From: UBA4292 sp002395865
GTDB lineage: Bacteria; Bacillota; Clostridia; Lachnospirales; Lachnospiraceae
DNA: 64,000 bases
Direction: 5' to 3'
Assembly (NCBI GenBank): GCA_946533395.1
Contig: CAMNBU010000007.1
Location: forward strand, 18,080-82,079
The number at the start of each line of letters is the position of its first letter. Within the stretch, counting starts at the first letter, position 1. The translations under genes were made by a program, and so were the position numbers. The notes beneath the pieces were generated by a model that was given only the letters and a program-made list of their open reading frames with translations, was not told the origin of the DNA and did not search any database. Positions 41,585-50,627 of the stretch are shown one piece after another.

Positions 41585-43708
41585 TCAGCCGTTGGCGTCG
41601 TCCAGCTCGAAATCCATGAGCTTGAGAAGCGACAGGTCTGCATCCGGCTCCGCAACCAGTCTTCTCGACTGATTCAGTATGGCATCCTCGACCTTGTTGC
41701 GCACCAGACGTCCGTTGCCCGCGTCCTTCGCGCGCACCATCTGGACTGTATTGTAGTAAATAAGCAGGCCGTCCATGGCGTCCTCATCTATCGTATAACC
41801 CTTGCTCTTCGCCGTGATCTTCGTGATGGCCAGAAGCTCCTCACCGGTGTAGTCGGGGAAGTTCACGATGTTCGGGAAACGGCTCTTGAGACCCGAGTTG
41901 GCTCCAAGAAACTCCTCCATCTCCTTAGAATATCCCGCGAGAATGACTATCAGGTTATCCCTGTTGTCCTCTATGCCCTTTACCAGAGTGTCGATGGCCT
42001 CGAGTCCGAAGACATCGTCCTTGCCGCGGTATAAGCTGTACGCCTCGTCTATAAAGAGCACTCCGCCGATCGCGGACTGGATCACCTGATTGGTCAGAGG
42101 CGCCGTGTGGCCCACATATCTTCCGACCAGATCGGCTCTCGATACCTCTATGAGCTGCCCGCCCGAGAGCACTCCGATAGCCTTTAAGTATTTGCTTATG
42201 ATTCTGGCAATGGTCGTCTTACCCGTTCCGGGGTTGCCCGTAAATATCATGTGCTTATTGACCTCTGCGGCCTTAAGCCCCTGCTCACGCCTACGCTTCT
42301 GAACGCTGTAGTATTCCTCCAGGCTGAAAATATACTTTTTGATCTCATCAAGGCCTACGATGTCGTCCATCTCCTCCTTGATCTTCTCTATCTCACCGGT
42401 ATAACCTCCGCCGAGGCTGGCCAGCAGATTCGTCTTCTCATCTCCTATGGTGCAGCAGATCTCGCCGTCCTCTACAGAAAGCACCGCCTGAGCGTCCTTC
42501 GCATAGCTTCCCTCAAGGCGAAGCTGCGCGAGTGCCTTGAACAGGTCATCGTAGAGCGAGATGAGTCCGCCGAGCCCTCTGCCCCTGGTGGTATAGCCTA
42601 TCGAGTGCTCTATAAATTCCTTCTCATCCGCTTCAAGCTTAAACTTCAGCTTGTCATCGACCTTCTCCTTCAGTTCAGTAAAATATCTGGATGAGAACTC
42701 TCTGTAGCTGTCGTCGTCGAGCTCCTTGGTCTTGCAGATGTCGCCGAGAGCGTTTATAAACGGAGCTCCCATGGAGCCCGCCAGCTTATCGACATTCTTC
42801 GTGCTGATGATGACCAGATACTTGCCTGCGGCATTTATCGAATTCACTGTGTCCGACGCGAGCGCGTTCGTCACTCCTACCAGCTGCCCCTTCTGCATGA
42901 CATATCTCTCCGACAGCCTGCATCTGCCCTGTGTCACGAGATCCGATATGTAGGTCAGATACGAGCTGTGGCAATTCTCAAAGTTCTCGAAAAGGATGAT
43001 CTTTGAGTCCGATCTGATGGCAGAGTAAAGGTCCTGAATAAATACCTTGTCCATTCCGGCCGAGTGATAAATGGATAGGTCGATGGTATAGAGAGTATCA
43101 CTCTTCCAGATATTTCTTCTCTTCAGCTCGGCCGCAAGCTCAGCGAGCGCCTCGTGCTTGCCGGTATCCTCCCCGCCGTACACGAATATGGAGTTCTTCG
43201 GGTAGCCCTCCTTTTCGGGCATGACTACCGGTCTCTTAAAGGCAATGACCAGCTTCTTTATGAAATCCTTCTGGCCGATTATCTTCTTCTCTATGACGTC
43301 CTCTATGCCCTCGAAGCTCTCGATACTGATCTCGGGCTCAGCCTCGGGAAGCTTGCCTTCCTTGGCGAACGTCTGATTCTGCGCCTTCATGGTCTCCATG
43401 CTGCCGAAGTCGCTCTGTATGTTCTTCGTGAGCTCATCCAGATCCTTCTGCATCTTCTTCTGATAGTCCAGATTGACCTGCAGGGGGTCTCCCATCTTGT
43501 CGAGCTGCTTGAGTATCCTCTGGTTCTCCTTCAGAAGCTCCTGCGTGCTGACGGTGCTCATGCCCCTGCCTGTGATGGCGGTCAGATTGTCCATGAGCGT
43601 TCCGCCCATCTTCTTCTGTCTGGCAATGGCTGCATCTATCTCCTCGGAGGTATAATTGCTCCTGCTTCCGAAGGCGCTGTTCATTGCGTTGTCGAATTCG
43701 TCAAACAT
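41585..43708 (-). CDS. Tandem AAA+ ATPase with CbbX/SpoVK-like second domain
   Basis: 707 residues. A coiled N-terminus (~1-130), a first AAA+-like domain near 140-400 resembling ClpB with a degraded Walker A (GGEDTGKHEAL), then a complete CbbX/SpoVK-type AAA+ domain near 445-700: Walker A GNPGTGKTTIAR, pore VGRYVGHTAP, Walker B VLFIDEAYSL. Only the second domain seems able to hydrolyse ATP. It ends 3 bases... before the next gene's start region: the DUF4125 gene upstream stops 3 bases before its ATG region, so the two are coupled. Likely a remodelling ATPase for a neighbour protein. Confidence 0.82.
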   Translation of the reverse strand: MFDEFDNAMNSAFGSRSNYTSEEIDAAIARQKKMGGTLMDNLTAITGRGMSTVSTQELLKENQRILKQLDKMGDPLQVNLDYQKKMQKDLDELTKNIQSDFGSMETMKAQNQTFAKEGKLPEAEPEISIESFEGIEDVIEKKIIGQKDFIKKLVIAFKRPVVMPEKEGYPKNSIFVYGGEDTGKHEALAELAAELKRRNIWKSDTLYTIDLSIYHSAGMDKVFIQDLYSAIRSDSKIILFENFENCHSSYLTYISDLVTQGRCRLSERYVMQKGQLVGVTNALASDTVNSINAAGKYLVIISTKNVDKLAGSMGAPFINALGDICKTKELDDDSYREFSSRYFTELKEKVDDKLKFKLEADEKEFIEHSIGYTTRGRGLGGLISLYDDLFKALAQLRLEGSYAKDAQAVLSVEDGEICCTIGDEKTNLLASLGGGYTGEIEKIKEEMDDIVGLDEIKKYIFSLEEYYSVQKRRREQGLKAAEVNKHMIFTGNPGTGKTTIARIISKYLKAIGVLSGGQLIEVSRADLVGRYVGHTAPLTNQVIQSAIGGVLFIDEAYSLYRGKDDVFGLEAIDTLVKGIEDNRDNLIVILAGYSKEMEEFLGANSGLKSRFPNIVNFPDYTGEELLAITKITAKSKGYTIDEDAMDGLLIYYNTVQMVRAKDAGNGRLVRNKVEDAILNQSRRLVAEPDADLSLLKLMDFELDDANG

Positions 43709-43711
43709 ACC

Positions 43712-44326
43712 CTAAAACTCCTTCTCGGCATCGTCAAGGCTCTTGTAGCCGTAGAGCTTCGCCGTATTGGTCATTATCATATCGGCCAGATTAAGGCCCT
43801 GTTTTGCAAGACCCGCTATGAACTGTCCGTACATTTTAAAGGTCTCATCCGAGTAGGTTCCGAGCTCCCCGCGCAGATAGGTCTCATAGGAGGTGTTATA
43901 AGCGCTGTCCTCGTATGTGTGGATGCTTCTCGCATTTCTCGCCATACGCGGATATCTGGAGGCGAAATCCTCCATCCAGCCCACCTGAATGGCAATAATC
44001 TGTTCTGCGATCTGCTTTCTCACATCGCTTCTTTCGGGGAGGCTGTCTTTTAACTGCTCGTATCTGTCCGGTGCGGTGGACTCCATCATCCTCGCGTACT
44101 TCTCGGTGATCAGGTTCCAGCCTGCCTCCTTCGCGCCGAGTATATCACCCAGATACATCTCAAGAAGCTCATCGGGCCACGCCATGTACTGGCTCTTTCG
44201 CATAATGAAAAAGGTCTCGGGGTCGTCCTGGCAGCTCGCCCGCGCCCCCTCATTTTTTGTCTTGTCGAACTGCTTCCACTCCAAATCGGCGATCATGTCG
44301 ATGATCTCCTGCCTGCTCAGTTCCAT
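43712..44326 (-). CDS. DUF4125 family protein
   Basis: 204 residues from ATG 44326, GGAGG 6 bases before. The conserved NEGARASCQDDPETFFIMR core and the helical remainder fit DUF4125, often found with DUF4037 (next gene upstream here). No catalytic motif can be named. Upstream of and coupled to the tandem AAA+ gene. Confidence 0.82.
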   Translation of the reverse strand: MELSRQEIIDMIADLEWKQFDKTKNEGARASCQDDPETFFIMRKSQYMAWPDELLEMYLGDILGAKEAGWNLITEKYARMMESTAPDRYEQLKDSLPERSDVRKQIAEQIIAIQVGWMEDFASRYPRMARNARSIHTYEDSAYNTSYETYLRGELGTYSDETFKMYGQFIAGLAKQGLNLADMIMTNTAKLYGYKSLDDAEKEF

Positions 44327-44394
44327 ACGCACCCTCCGATGATCTAATCCAATATATTATAATAACATATAAAATCCAACAGGTCAAAGGGAAT

Positions 44395-46191
44395 TTATCG
44401 TATATCGGTGCCTGTTTTGCGTATTATTTCTGCCGACACGGTCTCGAGGAACACATCCTCCGACCGCGTAAGGCTCTGATCCCTCAGTTCCTCCAGAATA
44501 CGCTCAGCTATCTTCTCTGTGAGCTCAATGACGCGGTCCGATGTATTTTTCGGGCCGGAGCTGTAGATGTACTCACTCCAGGCCTCCGTCTGCATCGGAA
44601 GGCTGCAGAGCTCATCGAGCATCCCGCCCAGATCTCTGAGAATACCCAGCTCATCCAGCCCGCGCCTCATCCACTTGTAGTACGGGTGGTACCTTCGCGC
44701 CAGAAGGTAAGCCGTCTCCATGGCACTCTCTGCTCCTCTCGCCACGCACAGCGCCGCCGTCACAGCATCCTGCCTTGCCATGGCTCTGGGATAATTGCTC
44801 TGCAGATACTGCGAGAGTTCATGCAGGGTTTTTCCAAGCTTTAAGAGGCGCACATTTTCGGGATAATACGATAGAATCTGCCCTCTTATCCAGGAAAACT
44901 CTCCCCCGGCCTTAAATACAGCTCCGTTTGAAGCCTCTGCGAGCCTGTCCTCCGGCAGGCTGCACAGAACCTTTGAATAGTCTCCCGAGAGGCGCACTCC
45001 GAGAGTTCTCTCATAGAAATCCCCCGTCCTTACCACACCTCTTCTCTCATAAAGGCGCTCATCAAATCCCGAAGCGCATCCAAACTCGCGCAGTATCTGT
45101 GCCCTGTGTCTCACAAATAATTCGCTGTAAGCATTCTTAAGTTCATCAAATACCGCCTGCGGTATATCATCGTCCGCAAATACGCACAGTCCGGGCCCGA
45201 AATCGTGGTCCGTGCTTATCCCGTCATCGAAGCCGTACGCATCCGAGCCCTCACCCGCTATTCCTATGGCTATGCGGTCTGAGTACTCCCCGGCAGCCGA
45301 TATGATCTCCTGCCCGAACAGCTCAAAAAAACGTTTTGAGACCTCAAGCCCCTTCATATCCGCATCCGGCAGTTTCTCTGTCTTTTCAAGCTTCTCCCTG
45401 ACTCTCTCCCATGCCAGCGATCTACCGACATAGAGTTCAAGAAGACGCATGGCCCGCCTGTAGCATGTAACGGCGGCATAGCTGTGCCCCGTCTCACTGT
45501 AGAGATCTCCCAGCGCCCCCAGTGTTCCGCTGTAGTGGTAGTCATTTCCACCGAGCGCCTCAAATATCTCCACCGCCTCAAGAAGATATACCTCCGCGCG
45601 CATGAGGAGTGCCTGTGCCTGATCGTTACCTCCTCCGTCCCTCAGTTGAACGCAAAGGGCAATGATGGTCTGGCCGATATTACCCCTGGTGGTACCGCGC
45701 TTCACATAGTCATCCGACGCGTCGATCACAGGCAGAGCCTTCATAAGGCAGGTCACGGCCTGAGTATAGTCACCCTTCTCCTGATAGAGAAGGCTCTTGT
45801 TGTTGTAGAGCCCGGCGAGCCTCGGGTCGTTTCCGGAAAGGGTGCGCGAATAGACATCCTCTGCTTCCTCAAAAAGCCGCTCTGACTCGTCATACATACC
45901 GTATGCCCTGTATCCGCCGGCGATATTCACAAGCGTGGTCCCGTACTCCGCAGTGTCCTTCGCGTTTTTCTTAAAGAGCCCCAGCACCTCTTCGCTGTAC
46001 CTGCACCCCTCATCCTTCATATCCGCGTCGCGGCACAGCCCTATCATCTCGTTCATAAGAAGCTGCTGCGCTGTTACATCCGCGCAATCACGTGCCTCAT
46101 CTATCGCAGAGCGCAGAAAGGAAAAGCTTTCCGCAGGGGAAGCCTTTCCGAACATGGAATCATATTGTTCAAGGACACGCTTTATATCCAT
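44395..46191 (-). CDS. TPR and DUF4037 (nucleotidyltransferase-like) protein
   Basis: 598 residues. The first ~270 are TPR-type repeats (GDYTQAVTCLMKALPVI, AAVTCYRRAMRLLELY). The rest is DUF4037, with GIAGEGSDAYGFDDGIS followed by DHDFGPGL, which has the G-S...D-x-D pattern of nucleotidyltransferases. It might transfer a nucleotide to a protein or small molecule. Between the DUF2974 gene (stop and start adjacent) and DUF4125. Confidence 0.8.
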   Translation of the reverse strand: MDIKRVLEQYDSMFGKASPAESFSFLRSAIDEARDCADVTAQQLLMNEMIGLCRDADMKDEGCRYSEEVLGLFKKNAKDTAEYGTTLVNIAGGYRAYGMYDESERLFEEAEDVYSRTLSGNDPRLAGLYNNKSLLYQEKGDYTQAVTCLMKALPVIDASDDYVKRGTTRGNIGQTIIALCVQLRDGGGNDQAQALLMRAEVYLLEAVEIFEALGGNDYHYSGTLGALGDLYSETGHSYAAVTCYRRAMRLLELYVGRSLAWERVREKLEKTEKLPDADMKGLEVSKRFFELFGQEIISAAGEYSDRIAIGIAGEGSDAYGFDDGISTDHDFGPGLCVFADDDIPQAVFDELKNAYSELFVRHRAQILREFGCASGFDERLYERRGVVRTGDFYERTLGVRLSGDYSKVLCSLPEDRLAEASNGAVFKAGGEFSWIRGQILSYYPENVRLLKLGKTLHELSQYLQSNYPRAMARQDAVTAALCVARGAESAMETAYLLARRYHPYYKWMRRGLDELGILRDLGGMLDELCSLPMQTEAWSEYIYSSGPKNTSDRVIELTEKIAERILEELRDQSLTRSEDVFLETVSAEIIRKTGTDIR

Positions 46192-47280
46192 CTATTCGTC
46201 CTTCTTCTTGTTTATCGCCACCAGATTCTGGAACAGAGCCTGCCTGGTGAGATCGAATATTATATGCTTCGTGGTGTCGCCCGTGTTCTGAAGCGCGGTC
46301 CTGATCTGCTTGCGCCCCTCAGCGTCCTCGCTCGTCAGTTCCTTCAATGTCTTGGCGCCGCCTGCGCCGAGAGAATCGAAGAGCTCATTTACAAAGACGA
46401 TGCGGTCCTCCACGCTTATGCTGGCTATCCACCTGCCCACGAAGCCGCAGAGCCATTTGCTCACAGGATTGTAATTCTGTGAGTATGCCAGATGTCCGTG
46501 GTCGATATACCAGCTCACCGCGTTGTGCTGCCAGAAGCCCGAATACGATGATTTCACTATCCTGGTGTCGGGTATGTTCATGCCGAAGATGGAGCCGAAC
46601 AGGTCGAACTCCGGCCCGATACACGTGGTCTTATCCGCGATATAATTGACAGTATCCATGTCGATGACATCAGAGCAGAGCCCGGGGCCGTCGAGATTGT
46701 ATATCCGCTCAATGGCGTCGAAGCGCTCGCTGTCAATGAGACTGGCCGCATATAGAGCCAGATTGCCGCCCTTTGAATGACCGCCGACTATGTAGCGGCG
46801 CCCGGGCTTTATGACATCCTGCGCGTATTTGAGCGCCAGCTCCTGCGCATCGGAGCGTGTGAAGCTGACGATGAAGTCCTCCCTCCAGCCGGCCAGAGTT
46901 CCGTCCGTTCCCCTGTATGACACGAAGGATATGTCCTCATCGTGAAATGTTATCGCCGCAAATTGCAGCGGCGGATCCTCCCGGTGCACATCCACATAGT
47001 CACTCATGCGGAGGCTTCCGTAGCGGTTCGAGCCCACAGCGGCCTCAAGCACCTCACGGTATCCCGCGTCCTTGCCCACTATCTCCACGCACAGCTCGCC
47101 GGAATCTATCATCTTCCTGCAGTCGCGCAGGTACACCTCCGAATCATCCCTGAACATGACATCCATATCGAAATATGTTATCAGGCTTAGGACCACCGCG
47201 TCGACCTCAGTAAAGCCGGTTCCGAATATGGGGAAATCCTTCATCCACTCTATATAATCAAGTATTGTGTCGTATTTCAT
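46192..47280 (-). CDS. DUF2974 lipase-like protein
   Basis: 362 residues. Alpha/beta hydrolase of the Mbeg1-like/DUF2974 group: VSYRGTDGTLAGWREDF lid segment and nucleophile elbow VGGHSKGGNLALYAA. His of the triad probably lies in DHGHLAYSQNY. Cytoplasmic, no signal. Overlaps the oligoendopeptidase gene end by 23 bases and ends directly before the DUF4037 gene. Confidence 0.85.
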   Translation of the reverse strand: MKYDTILDYIEWMKDFPIFGTGFTEVDAVVLSLITYFDMDVMFRDDSEVYLRDCRKMIDSGELCVEIVGKDAGYREVLEAAVGSNRYGSLRMSDYVDVHREDPPLQFAAITFHDEDISFVSYRGTDGTLAGWREDFIVSFTRSDAQELALKYAQDVIKPGRRYIVGGHSKGGNLALYAASLIDSERFDAIERIYNLDGPGLCSDVIDMDTVNYIADKTTCIGPEFDLFGSIFGMNIPDTRIVKSSYSGFWQHNAVSWYIDHGHLAYSQNYNPVSKWLCGFVGRWIASISVEDRIVFVNELFDSLGAGGAKTLKELTSEDAEGRKQIRTALQNTGDTTKHIIFDLTRQALFQNLVAINKKKDE

Positions 47281-48967
47281 CTTCCAGTATCTCCTCAGCG
47301 TAGGCCATTGCGCGCTTTACGGCGCCCTCCTCGAAGGGCACGCTAAGGTTAGCCGCGCGAAGCGTCTCGAGATAGCTTATGCTTCCGCCCACATTGCAAA
47401 GTGTCAGATAATCCTGCCACGCGCTCTTCGGATCCTGCGCCATCTTCTTCTTGAACTCCATCGCGCCCATGGTCGTCAGAGTGTAATTGATGTAGTAGAA
47501 GGGATAGAGGTATATGTGGAGCTTGTGGTACCAGAAGCCTCCGCGCTCCATGAACTCATCGTTCTCGTAGGTTCGCCACGGCATGTACTTCTTCTCAAGC
47601 TCATGCCATTTCCATGTTCTCTCCTTCGGGGTAAGCTGCGGATTCTCATAGCAGATGTGCTGAAACTCATCCACAGCCACGCCGAACGGAACGAAGGTCA
47701 CTGCCTCCTGAAGGTGCTGGAACCTGTATTTATCAGCCTGATCACCGAAGAACAGTTCAGCCCACGGGTAGGCAAACTGCTCCATCGACATGGAATGTAT
47801 CTCCGCTATGTCGGTGGTCTCCGAATAATACTCGCCTATGGGCTGGTGCCTCATGGCCTGATAGCCCGCAAATGCGTGTCCGAGCTCGTGTGTGAGCACG
47901 CCGGCGTCTCCTATCGTCTGGTTAAAGCAGGAGAACACAAACGGCGCCAGCCTGTCGGGCAGCTCGGTCATGTAGCCCGTGGAGGCCTTGCCGGGCTTGT
48001 TCTTTAGGTCGAGGAGCTCGTGCTCCATCATGAAATCTATGAATTCTCCGGTCTCGGGCGAGAGCTCGTGGTACATTCTCCTCGCCTGCTCCATCATGTA
48101 GTCGTCATCGCCTGCAGGCACAGCATTGCCGTCAGGGAAAATGCGGCCCTCATCATAGACCATCACCTTATCCACGCCAAGACGCTTCGCCTGCGCATCA
48201 TAGAGCTTTTCACAGACAGGCACGATCACCTCACGCACCTGCTCCCTGAAGGAGGCCACCTCCTCGCGGCCGTAGTCCGTCCTACCCTGTCTCATATATC
48301 CGAGCGGTATGAAATCCTCAAAGCCCAGATTCCTGCCCATCTCATTTCTGATGTCTATCAGCTCGGCCCAGATCTCCTCCAGTCTCTTCTCGTTGGAGGC
48401 ATAGAAATGTGAATATGCATCCCACGCGGCCTTTCTGACGCTTCTGTCCTCGTGCTCGAAATACTTCTGTATGCCGTAGAGGTTCAGCTTCTTACCGTCG
48501 AAATCTATCTCGCATCCGGCCATTATCTTCTGATACTCATCCGTAAGCAGAGCCTCCCTCTGCATGAGGGGAATGTTTGCCTCGCAGAAGCTCTTCTTTG
48601 AAAGCTCCGCAGACACGAAGAACTGCCTGCCGAACTCCTTCTCGAAATCGCTGCGAAACTCAGACTCATTCAAAGCATCGGTGATACTGAGGAAATACGG
48701 CATCAGCTCGGGAAGCTGCTGATTTATATACTCGTTCTCCTTCTCGTAGAACTCATCCCTCGTGTCGATCGTGTGACGGATGCTCGCGATATTGAACAGA
48801 GAGGACATTTCATTCGATGCCTTCTCGTACTCAAAATATACCTTCTTCAGCTCATCATAGCTTTCCGCGCCCTTAAGCCTGTCGGCCGTGGCTTTCAATT
48901 CATCCTTCAGCGCGTCAAAATCGGGGCGTGTGTAAGTCAGTTGTGAGAATTTCCAGTTGTTGTCCAT
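47258..48967 (-). CDS. M3-family oligoendopeptidase
   Basis: 569 residues. Zinc metallopeptidase of family M3 (PepF-like): HELGHAFAGYQAM gives HExxH, with the third ligand Glu downstream in the ETTDIAEIHSMSMEQF region. It degrades short peptides in the cytoplasm. GGAGGTAAAAT precedes the ATG, 32 bases after the QueT gene, so it shares its promoter. Confidence 0.93.
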   Translation of the reverse strand: MDNNWKFSQLTYTRPDFDALKDELKATADRLKGAESYDELKKVYFEYEKASNEMSSLFNIASIRHTIDTRDEFYEKENEYINQQLPELMPYFLSITDALNESEFRSDFEKEFGRQFFVSAELSKKSFCEANIPLMQREALLTDEYQKIMAGCEIDFDGKKLNLYGIQKYFEHEDRSVRKAAWDAYSHFYASNEKRLEEIWAELIDIRNEMGRNLGFEDFIPLGYMRQGRTDYGREEVASFREQVREVIVPVCEKLYDAQAKRLGVDKVMVYDEGRIFPDGNAVPAGDDDYMMEQARRMYHELSPETGEFIDFMMEHELLDLKNKPGKASTGYMTELPDRLAPFVFSCFNQTIGDAGVLTHELGHAFAGYQAMRHQPIGEYYSETTDIAEIHSMSMEQFAYPWAELFFGDQADKYRFQHLQEAVTFVPFGVAVDEFQHICYENPQLTPKERTWKWHELEKKYMPWRTYENDEFMERGGFWYHKLHIYLYPFYYINYTLTTMGAMEFKKKMAQDPKSAWQDYLTLCNVGGSISYLETLRAANLSVPFEEGAVKRAMAYAEEILEDEIRHNT

Positions 48968-48999
48968 ATTTTACCTCCTCCGCAGGCAATGTACCCGCT

Positions 49000-49518
49000 T
49001 TATCCGTTATTCTTTGGATCGAGCTCGCTCTTATACTTTTTAAGCGCTCCGGCCAGTATCTGCCCGAATATGCAGCAGCTTATGACCTCCCCCGCAGCCA
49101 CCCATGCGGCTATGACGGGAATGAATTCCTCCACCCCGTAGCCGTACTTAAGCACAAAGGGTACGATCAGAGCATTGGCTGTTACCGTGGGTATCGGAAC
49201 CAGCCATCTGTGCTTTCTGAGCAGATACGCAAATACCGCGCCAATAAGTGTGGCCAAAGAGCCGAATATAACGTCAAGCACTATCGCTCCCCCCGCCACA
49301 TTCGCGATAAGGCACCCGATGAAAAGCCCCGGTATCGCCGCGGAAGTGAACATCGGAAGAACGCAGAGCATTTCCGACACCCTCACCTGCATCATGTTAT
49401 AGGATATCGGTGCAAATGCCACCGTGATGACCACATACAATGCCGCGATCGCCGCAGCCAGTGCTATATATGCGGCCGATATTTTCCCTGAAGTCTTTTC
49501 TTTCTTATCTGCTGTCAT
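49000..49518 (-). CDS. queT: QueT-family queuosine-precursor transporter (ECF S component)
   Basis: 172 residues with five to six membrane helices (first at ~14-35) and the family pattern PISYNMMQVRVSEMLCVLPMF. Presumed substrate is a queuosine precursor (preQ0/preQ1), imported with a shared ECF module encoded elsewhere. First gene of an operon with the oligoendopeptidase. I looked for a preQ1 riboswitch in its short leader and saw none. Confidence 0.88.
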   Translation of the reverse strand: MTADKKEKTSGKISAAYIALAAAIAALYVVITVAFAPISYNMMQVRVSEMLCVLPMFTSAAIPGLFIGCLIANVAGGAIVLDVIFGSLATLIGAVFAYLLRKHRWLVPIPTVTANALIVPFVLKYGYGVEEFIPVIAAWVAAGEVISCCIFGQILAGALKKYKSELDPKNNG

Positions 49519-49555
49519 GGTTTGCGACCAATTCCTCTTCGCTTATATCTTTTTG

Positions 49556-49584
49556 ATTGTACTACACACAGGCACTAAAGTCAA
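49556..49584 (-). promoter_or_regulatory. Promoter of the queT operon
   Basis: TTGACT (49584-49579), 17 bases, TACAAT (49561-49556) on the minus strand; the leader is only about 35 bases. Confidence 0.75.
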
Positions 49585-49692
49585 TTAATCATCTTTTACT
49601 CAAAAGGTCAAGAAATATTGACAGGGATGTGCTATAGTGTGTACAGTTAAAGGATCCTTAACAGACGTCACATTACAAAACATACCAAAGCT

Positions 49693-50529
49693 ATGAGAGT
49701 TCACGAAAACCACTTTATTCTTTTCATAACCGCGCTCGACTACATCGAGGAACATCTGACCGGCGAGCTTTCGCAGGAGGATATCGCCGCGAACTGCTAC
49801 TGCTCCCTCTCCTCACTGCAGAAGACATGGAAGATCTGCACACACATGAGCGTCGGCGAGTACATTACCAAAAGGCGCCTCACCATGGCGGGACGTGACA
49901 TGCTCAGCGGCATGTCTGTGTTAGATGCGGCCATGAAGTACGGTTACAACTCTCACGAGGTATTCACAAGGGCATTCAGCAAGGTCTGGAACGTCTCGCC
50001 CATGCGCTTCAAGAAGGAGTGGAAGGGCGACTGCGGACTCTACCCGAGGCTGAACCCCGACTATCTGGAAGGAGTATCCGATATGAAATCAAACGTTAAA
50101 AAATTCGATGTAAGGGATTTCTACGACTACATGAAGTCCCAGGCAGGCACCTACGTGCTCTGCTTCGATGTGCACCACCTTATGTGGATCAATGAAAACT
50201 TAGGCCGCGAGGCAGGCGACAAGGTCATCCTCGAAGCCTTCAAGCGCATCAACGAAGTCGCCGGCGAGGACAGACTCTGCCTGCGCATGGGCGGCGACGA
50301 GTTCGTAATGATCACCGAGAGCAGCGACCGCGCCGAGGTCGAAGCCCTCGCCGAGCAGGTTCTGTCAAAGAACGGCCGTCCCGTCTCCTACCCGGGCGGG
50401 GAGACCGAGGTCTCCCTCTACGCCGGCGCCATCGTCATCGGCGACCGCATGAAGTATTCCATACTCTGCGAGGACTTCGAGGACGTGCTGAACAAGGCAA
50501 GAAGCACGGGGAAGATAGAGTTTAAGTAG
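49693..50529 (+). CDS. AraC-type HTH fused to a short GGDEF domain
   Basis: 278 residues. The first ~110 are an AraC/XylS double HTH (LSQEDIAANCYCSLSSLQKTW, then DAAMKYGYNSHEVFTRAFSKVWNVSP). Residues ~148-278 are a compact GGDEF domain: VLCFDVHHLMWINENLGREAGD, then LRMGGDEFVMI with an intact GGDEF at 200-204. An RxxD inhibitory site is not evident, and the C-terminal end is a little short. The protein could make cyclic di-GMP, bind it as ligand, or bind GTP while on DNA. A single gene on the plus strand with a terminator after it. Ribosome binding site is weak. Confidence 0.82.
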   Translation: MRVHENHFILFITALDYIEEHLTGELSQEDIAANCYCSLSSLQKTWKICTHMSVGEYITKRRLTMAGRDMLSGMSVLDAAMKYGYNSHEVFTRAFSKVWNVSPMRFKKEWKGDCGLYPRLNPDYLEGVSDMKSNVKKFDVRDFYDYMKSQAGTYVLCFDVHHLMWINENLGREAGDKVILEAFKRINEVAGEDRLCLRMGGDEFVMITESSDRAEVEALAEQVLSKNGRPVSYPGGETEVSLYAGAIVIGDRMKYSILCEDFEDVLNKARSTGKIEFK

Positions 50530-50553
50530 TCTTCCGAGAGCAGATAATAATCT

Positions 50554-50595
50554 AAAAAAGCCGCAACGAACCATATAGTTCGCCACGGCTTTTCT
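50554..50595. terminator. Bidirectional terminator between convergent genes
   Basis: aaaaagccg (50555-50563) pairs with cggctttt (50586-50593) with an inner cgaac/gttcg stem; T-rich on both strands. It serves AraC-GGDEF (plus) and the lipoprotein gene (minus). Confidence 0.8.
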
Positions 50596-50627
50596 ATTAT
50601 TATCACCTAACAGGCACTTGAAACATA

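Noticed and set aside
49519..49692. preQ1 riboswitch upstream of queT
   Set aside because: The leader is about 35 bases and lacks the preQ1 aptamer pattern.
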